DNA of 10,413 nucleotides. Origin: Anaerolineaceae bacterium (GTDB lineage: Bacteria > Chloroflexota > Anaerolineae > Anaerolineales > Anaerolineaceae). Under the pieces are notes generated by a model. It had not been told where the DNA came from, made no database searches, and saw only the letters and a list, made by a program, of their open reading frames with translations. Of the stretch, positions 6,752 through 10,413 are shown piece by piece; positions within the stretch are counted from its first letter, which is position 1; each line of letters opens with the position of its first letter. A program made the position numbers and the translations under genes. Location: assembly GCA_027348305.1 (NCBI GenBank), contig DAIEPS010000052.1:1-10413 (forward strand), given 5' to 3'.

Positions 6752-7582
6752 TTAGAACAAAATGTTGGTTAGTTCCTTACGGTAGCCGCGGGTCAGGTCG
6801 CTTTCCTGGTCCATCAGATCAAGAATGCCCAGCACCACTTCCTTGCCGCGTTCGCGCCTGAAGTGTTTGTCAGCACGCAAGATATCCATCAGGCCGTCCA
6901 AGCTGGCAAGCAGGTTGCCGCGCACGGCCAGCCGCATGGAATTCTTAAATGCCATATCCAGATCTGTATCAGCCGGAAGACTGTCACTCACCGCATCCTG
7001 CATGGCCTTCATCAGCGGAAGCAGGCGCTCCGCCTCATTGTATTCCTTGCAAGCCGGGAAAACCCTCAGACTGGCCCTGGCCGCCGGCGCATTGCCTTCA
7101 AGCAGGTCGATCTTGATCAGGCCAAGCAAGGCGCCCGGCGTGTTTTCTGTAATTTTGAGCGCTTCATCATACGCCTGGCGGGAACCTTCAAGCTCACCCA
7201 TGGCAAGCAGGCTGTCGCCTTTTTGCACCAGCAGGCTGGCCGGGCTGGGAGGCAGGATCTGGTTGATAAACTCACGCACACGAGGCTCAGGCTGAAGCCC
7301 CGCGAACTCGCTGATGCGGCTGCCCTGGCTGAATGCCAGCACAGTGGGGATGCTCCTGACGCCGTATTTCAAGACCAGATTGGGGTTGACATCCGCATCC
7401 ACTTTGGCCAGGCGAAAAGCGCCGTTCGCCTCATCCACCAGTTTCTCGAGCAGGGGAGAAAGCATCTTGCACGGCTTGCACCACTCCGCCCAGAAATCGA
7501 CGATGACAGGCGTATTCTGCGAATAAGCCAGCACTTCGTACTCGAAGTCACTTTCGGTAACGGCTTTAATATACTCCGACAT
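6752..7582 (-). CDS. Thioredoxin-domain TPR protein, CnoX/YbbN type
   Basis: This 276-aa protein pairs an N-terminal thioredoxin fold (residues about 5-110) with a C-terminal tetratricopeptide-like helical region (about 115-276). That is the layout and length of E. coli CnoX (YbbN), a holdase-type chaperone-redox protein working with DnaK and GroEL. The active site is WCKPC (Cys35 and Cys38 from the ATG), so, unlike the SQHC of E. coli CnoX, both redox cysteines are kept; Lys replaces the usual Gly. The cis-Pro motif is SIPT (Pro79). The C-terminal RGYRKELTNILF tail is family-typical. No signal peptide is seen. AGGAGA (7598-7593) precedes both an ATG at 7582 and an in-frame GTG at 7585; the ATG is chosen, but the GTG is possible. 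It lies 33 nt after a protein of unknown function and is probably co-transcribed with it. Confidence 0.9.
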   Translation of the reverse strand: MSEYIKAVTESDFEYEVLAYSQNTPVIVDFWAEWCKPCKMLSPLLEKLVDEANGAFRLAKVDADVNPNLVLKYGVRSIPTVLAFSQGSRISEFAGLQPEPRVREFINQILPPSPASLLVQKGDSLLAMGELEGSRQAYDEALKITENTPGALLGLIKIDLLEGNAPAARASLRVFPACKEYNEAERLLPLMKAMQDAVSDSLPADTDLDMAFKNSMRLAVRGNLLASLDGLMDILRADKHFRRERGKEVVLGILDLMDQESDLTRGYRKELTNILF

Positions 7583-7615
7583 CACGGAACAATCTCCTGA
7601 AAAAGGCGCGCCTGG

Positions 7616-8059
7616 TTATTCACCATTATCGTCACCTTCTCCATTTTCATCAGACCTTGCTGCGGGTTGATCAATGCGCAGCACTTCGCCGTGGATATTG
7701 AGCACCACTTTGAAGCCCATCATTCCCAGGTATACCCGGGTCTCTTCGGGCAGCCCCATTTGCAGCACCTGGGCAAATTGCTGATCGAGGTTCTTCAATT
7801 GATTCTCAATGATAGCATGGGTAAACAGGTCGTCCTGCCCCATCATCTTTGTGGCTTGTTCTGCGATCAGATCTTCGTTTCCGCTGATCTGTTCGCCAAA
7901 TGATTGTAATATTTCCAGATCTACCGGGTCTGAGGCAATATGGCGCATGAAACCATCATCATTCACAATGTAGCAGGGTTCGTCGCCGATCGTCCCAGTC
8001 GTCACCGGATGATCGTACTCGTCAATTATCAAACCTTTAAAAAGCGGCTCTCTTGTCAT
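7616..8059 (-). CDS. Hypothetical protein with acidic tail, paired with the thioredoxin-TPR gene
   Basis: I do not recognise this 147-aa family. The ATG at 8059 has AGGTG (8070-8066) 6 nt upstream; an in-frame GTG at 8068 lies within that site and is rejected. No signal peptide or membrane helix is seen, so it is probably cytoplasmic. The N-terminal third looks like a small beta-rich unit (KGLIIDEYDHPV, then CYIVNDDGFMRHI). The middle (about 45-105) is predominantly helical and Gln/Leu-rich. A short hydrophobic strand (FKVVLNIHGEVLRID) follows, and the last 12 residues are almost all Asp, Glu, Gly or Asn. It is the first gene after a terminator and sits 33 nt before the CnoX-like gene. That suggests a shared transcript and perhaps a role in the same stress or folding pathway. 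Confidence 0.8.
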   Translation of the reverse strand: MTREPLFKGLIIDEYDHPVTTGTIGDEPCYIVNDDGFMRHIASDPVDLEILQSFGEQISGNEDLIAEQATKMMGQDDLFTHAIIENQLKNLDQQFAQVLQMGLPEETRVYLGMMGFKVVLNIHGEVLRIDQPAARSDENGEGDDNGE

Positions 8060-8086
8060 TATATTCACCTGTCTTAATTATAAAAC

Positions 8087-8112
8087 GAATCCAATCCCAA
8101 AGGATTGGATTC
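8087..8112 (-). terminator. Rho-independent terminator after the L,D-transpeptidase pair
   Basis: An 11-bp perfect stem, GAATCCAATCC (8087-8097) and GGATTGGATTC (8102-8112), encloses a 4-nt loop. Read on the minus strand it is followed by GTTTTATAATTAAG, a short U-run. It lies 22 nt after the stop of the second transpeptidase, so it should end that transcript. The minus-strand TATAAT (8082-8077) just beyond it could be a -10 for the next gene, but no -35 fits and the leader would be only about 11 nt. Confidence 0.8.
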
Positions 8113-8133
8113 TTGTTAGAAGTTTATTAATTA

Positions 8134-9186
8134 TTACTTGATGGTCACTTTCGTGCCACCCAGCATTTTGTATCCGCGCTGTTCCCCGATGCCGACCACC
8201 GGCGTCGTCCACCTGTAGATCCATTTGGCGGAAGCGGGAGGCAAATTGATGCAGCCGTGGCTCATCGGCACACCAAAATTGTTATGCCAATAAGTGCCGT
8301 GAAATGAGATCCCATTAACATCCAGGTATGAGATCCATGGAATGCCGGGTAGATTGAAGGTGTTCATGTGATGATCGTTGCCGTCGATCATGTGGCGCGA
8401 TGGACGCTTGTAGTCTGTGGTGAAATCGCCGACGGGCGTTAATGAAACGTCGCCTTTTGAAATCCCAGCCGAACAGCGGAAAAGCTGCACCTGTGTGTCA
8501 CCCTCATACGCGATCACAAGCTGTTCGCCGAGACGAACCTCGATCCGCTTCTCGTGCGCGGGGATGTCTGGGGATAACGGCGTTAATTCATCAACCGGTA
8601 TTACCCGCAAATGCTGCGGATCCACAAAGTAGCTTTTTTGATAGAAATCTTCGAGCACTTCATACCACCACTTACCCGCGTCATCCTTTTTAAGGCCAAG
8701 GATCCAGTGGGTGGTGGAGTAGTAGAGACGGACCGTTTCATCAGGATTTTGCAGGTCGTAGACTGCATCCGTAAAGGGCACGGTCACTTCAGCCAGCAAC
8801 CCGGCTGCCGGGATGCTGGTGACCAGGTCATTCAAATTGTTCGCCACAGGTTGAACAACGCCTGAGTGGATGAACCCTTCACCGTTCAATTCGTACCAGA
8901 TGCGGTTGTTGGTTGAAGTATCGCTGCCGATGGAGGAGTTGGTGATGGGTAAAACTTCATCCAGCCCAAGCTCTCGGATAACCTTGCCCTCTTCGGAAGG
9001 AATATCAAACAGATCCAATCTTTTTTTGGTGATGCGGCCCAAGGGGGTGGCGGCATTCTGCTGGATGCCGGAATCCGCGTAAGCAAAGGAAGTGCGGCTC
9101 AATGCCAGCACTGAGATCAGCGCGGCGCTGCTGAAGCGCAGGAATTCGCGTCTTGAGAATTGCGTGAGATCGAGGGATCCGGCCAT
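8134..9186 (-). CDS. L,D-transpeptidase (YkuD) with Tat-type signal and SH3-like region
   Basis: This 350-aa protein starts at the ATG at 9186. Upstream in-frame starts would overlap the preceding gene and displace the signal peptide. SRREFLRF (residues 11-18) is a twin-arginine motif, followed by a hydrophobic stretch and AYA (35-37), a likely cleavage site. This indicates Tat export and an extracytoplasmic location. Residues about 50-110 and 130-190 resemble bacterial SH3-like domains, probably binding peptidoglycan. The YkuD domain fills about 210-350. Its catalytic motif is HGTYWHNNFGVPMSHGCIN, with His296, His310 and nucleophile Cys312. These enzymes form 3-3 peptide cross-links or attach proteins to the wall. 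The gene begins 8 nt after the stop of the other transpeptidase with no visible Shine-Dalgarno, so translational coupling is likely. It ends at a terminator 22 nt downstream. Confidence 0.92.
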   Translation of the reverse strand: MAGSLDLTQFSRREFLRFSSAALISVLALSRTSFAYADSGIQQNAATPLGRITKKRLDLFDIPSEEGKVIRELGLDEVLPITNSSIGSDTSTNNRIWYELNGEGFIHSGVVQPVANNLNDLVTSIPAAGLLAEVTVPFTDAVYDLQNPDETVRLYYSTTHWILGLKKDDAGKWWYEVLEDFYQKSYFVDPQHLRVIPVDELTPLSPDIPAHEKRIEVRLGEQLVIAYEGDTQVQLFRCSAGISKGDVSLTPVGDFTTDYKRPSRHMIDGNDHHMNTFNLPGIPWISYLDVNGISFHGTYWHNNFGVPMSHGCINLPPASAKWIYRWTTPVVGIGEQRGYKMLGGTKVTIK

Positions 9187-9194
9187 GGTCGTTT

Positions 9195-10413
9195 TTAGTA
9201 ATGAACGATAACAGGGGTGCCAACCTTCGAGAAGTTGTAGACCCATTCGGCTTCGCTGGTAAGCATATTGACACACCCATGGCTCATGGGGGTACCAAAA
9301 TTATGGTGCCAATATGTGCCGTGAATGCCGTAACCTTGATAAAAATACATCGTATAAGGAACATCCGGCAGGTTATAGCCAGGGCCTGTCATATCAGCGT
9401 AACGGTATTTCACGTACACGGCAAAAGTGCCCGTCACCGTGGGGTGCGCGGAAACTCCGGTTGAGACGAGGAAGGAAGAAACGAGCGTGCTGCCATCGTA
9501 AGCGTAAAGGCGCTGCTCGCTGAGGTTCACATCGATCCAATGCCCTGAAAGGTCCGAGTAGGTTTGAGGAATCTTTTCCTGCTGCGCGGAATAGGGTCTT
9601 GGTGTGTTGGTTGGCCAGGGTGTTTCGGTGGCCGTGGCAGTCTCCGTCGGCAGCGGGGTTTCAGTGGCGGTCGGTGTGGGCGTCTCGGTGGGTGTAGGTG
9701 TCAGTGTCGCCGTGGGGGTGGCGGTCAGGGTCGGCGTCAGAGATGGTTTGCCCAACATACCACCGGGGATGGGTGCGGCTGCACTGCGGTTCAGGGCGGT
9801 TAAGCCTGGTATGGCAGCCCAGACCACTATCGCGGATGCGGCAAGTGTCAGGAATACGATCAGCGCTGCTGCCCATGAGAACCTGGAGGATTTTTTTGCA
9901 GGTTTCGTTGATACCGGGCCGGCAATTAACGATTCCTCAGCCAATTCAGGCTGGGGTTCAGGCCGGAATTCTGAGATGAGCTCCTGCTGGCGGTCTGACT
10001 CAGTCTCATGGATGCGCGCCATAATATCGATGGGTTCTGTCGAGTCATCGATAAATGCCGGTTGATTTACGCCTTCAGGTTCAGCGCCATCAAGATCGAT
10101 CGGTTTCCAATCCGATGTAAGGGCCGGGGATTCTTCTTCAGGTTCAAACGGTGAAACAGCGGGTTCTGATTGAGGCTGTTCAGGCTCTGACATCAGGGAT
10201 TCCAACGCAGCCCAATCGGGTTCCTGGGGAGTAACCGCTTCTGCGTTTACATCCGGCAGAGGAGGAGGTTCATCACCTGGTTGTTCGGGTTCAGCCGCCA
10301 GGGATTGGAGTGCCGACCAATCCGGTTCTTGTGGAGTGACTTTTTCGCTGTCAACAACGGGCAGAGGAGGAGGAACATTTGCATTCTGTTCAGGCTCTGA
10401 CGCCAGAGATTCC
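9195..10413 (-). CDS. Membrane-anchored L,D-transpeptidase with cytoplasmic repeat region (5' end outside the window)
   Basis: The frame is open from the TAA at 9195-9197 to the right edge (405 residues visible), so the true start is not seen. The TTG at 10205 and ATG at 10193 lie inside the repeat region and need not be starts. Layout: three 35-residue acidic, Pro-rich repeats; an acidic linker; KKSSR before one transmembrane helix (bases 9813-9875); a Thr/Pro linker (9594-9740); and a YkuD domain (9198-9542). The catalytic motif is HGTYWHHNFGTPMSHGCVN, with the nucleophile Cys encoded at 9273-9275. Positive residues before the helix predict N-inside, catalytic domain outside, where it would cross-link peptidoglycan stems. 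The catalytic core is closely similar to that of the next gene, suggesting tandem duplication. The cytoplasmic repeats are unusual for the family. Confidence 0.9.
   Translation of the reverse strand, partial: ESLASEPEQNANVPPPLPVVDSEKVTPQEPDWSALQSLAAEPEQPGDEPPPLPDVNAEAVTPQEPDWAALESLMSEPEQPQSEPAVSPFEPEEESPALTSDWKPIDLDGAEPEGVNQPAFIDDSTEPIDIMARIHETESDRQQELISEFRPEPQPELAEESLIAGPVSTKPAKKSSRFSWAAALIVFLTLAASAIVVWAAIPGLTALNRSAAAPIPGGMLGKPSLTPTLTATPTATLTPTPTETPTPTATETPLPTETATATETPWPTNTPRPYSAQQEKIPQTYSDLSGHWIDVNLSEQRLYAYDGSTLVSSFLVSTGVSAHPTVTGTFAVYVKYRYADMTGPGYNLPDVPYTMYFYQGYGIHGTYWHHNFGTPMSHGCVNMLTSEAEWVYNFSKVGTPVIVHY
9594..9740 (-). repeat. Low-complexity Thr/Pro linker-coding tract
   Basis: About 49 codons encode a run of TPT, TAT, TET and TPTP units between the transmembrane helix and the catalytic domain. 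At DNA level it is an imperfect short-period repeat (GGTGTS/GTCGG-like on the + strand). Such linkers are common in exported Anaerolineae proteins and act as flexible, probably glycosylatable spacers across the envelope. A shorter, similar tract occurs in the lipoprotein gene at about 2412-2605. The repetitive DNA may vary in length between strains. Confidence 0.8.
10098..10412 (-). repeat. Three tandem 105-bp units encoding 35-residue repeats
   Basis: Units lie at 10308-10412, 10203-10307 and 10098-10202 in the N-terminal part of the membrane-anchored transpeptidase. Units 1 and 2 share 24 of 35 residues, including SLA-x-EPEQ, PPPLP and VTPQEPDW. Unit 3 keeps ESL-x-SEPEQP and the DW at the same place (positions 31-32) but has diverged in between. 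The array runs off the window, so more copies may exist. The DNA shows the same period, for example the related CAGGCTCTGA boxes at 10181 and 10391, 210 bp apart. Confidence 0.88.

Noticed and set aside
6863..7600. A 245-codon + strand reading frame opposite the thioredoxin-TPR gene
   Set aside because: Its residues show no domain pattern, and the minus strand encodes a clear thioredoxin active site and a CnoX-type C-terminus.
9187..9276. Longer N-terminus for the second transpeptidase starting at 9276
   Set aside because: It would overlap the previous gene by about 80 bases out of frame and put 30 residues before the twin-arginine signal. The ATG at 9186 gives a normal signal peptide.
9564..10065. 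Long + strand reading frames rich in Val/Gly over the transpeptidase gene
   Set aside because: They are the antisense of the Thr/Pro linker. The repetitive codons avoid stops in several frames, and the minus frame encodes a complete YkuD enzyme.
10193..10205. TTG (10205) or ATG (10193) as the start of the membrane-anchored transpeptidase
   Set aside because: The frame stays open to the window edge, and the two units upstream are in-register repeats of the sequence that follows, so coding clearly continues further upstream.
10098..10412. CRISPR-like or mobile repeat array
   Set aside because: The 105-bp units are coding, in frame and diverging at the protein level, with no spacer structure.

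Overview
The window looks like a chromosomal segment of a Chloroflexota bacterium, most likely class Anaerolineae. This is inferred from long Thr/Pro (TPTxT) extracellular linkers on exported proteins, from twin membrane-associated YkuD L,D-transpeptidases, and from moderate GC. No rRNA or other phylogenetic marker is present, so the assignment is tentative. I see no insertion sequence, phage, tRNA, rRNA or CRISPR array. Genes are densely packed, and no gene-free stretch exceeds about 115 bases.

Left part, + strand (1-2172): the 3' end of an unrecognised gene, then a compact run of three small enzymes: a nitroreductase-family flavoprotein, a RimJ/RimL-type GNAT acetyltransferase and an MBL-fold hydrolase. 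Gaps are 12 and 3 nt, and the Shine-Dalgarno of the MBL gene lies inside the end of the GNAT gene, so they are probably co-transcribed. Next (2280-3257) is a single lipoprotein gene: lipobox, Thr/Pro linker, and a C-terminal beta-sandwich resembling carbohydrate-binding module family 9. It ends at a bidirectional terminator shared with the convergent AraC gene.

Centre (3317-6692): a divergent pair of an AraC-family regulator (- strand) and a cytoplasmic GH2 beta-mannosidase (+ strand). Their 112-nt shared intergenic region carries a near-perfect 14-bp direct repeat with a 20-bp period, a good candidate operator. This looks like a local sugar-responsive switch for mannoside use. No transporter is in the window. 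The mannosidase gene ends at a strong 16-bp hairpin facing the next, convergent block.

Right part, all - strand, in transcription order from the right edge: two adjacent L,D-transpeptidase genes (10413-9195, then 9186-8134), a terminator hairpin, a 147-aa conserved-looking protein of unknown function (8059-7616), and a thioredoxin-TPR protein of the CnoX/YbbN type (7582-6752). The first transpeptidase has an acidic, Pro-rich, presumably cytoplasmic N-terminal region built of 35-residue tandem repeats and runs off the window edge. It is then anchored by one transmembrane helix and a Thr/Pro linker. The second has a Tat-type signal peptide and SH3-like repeats. Together they suggest a cell-wall cross-linking locus followed by a redox/proteostasis pair.

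I do not see a clearly undescribed multi-gene system. The most unusual items are the 35-aa repeat array on the inner side of a membrane-bound transpeptidase, the paired transpeptidases with different export routes, the AraC-type direct repeat, the unknown protein coupled to the thioredoxin-TPR gene, and an MBL enzyme with an altered metal-binding motif (HxNxDH).
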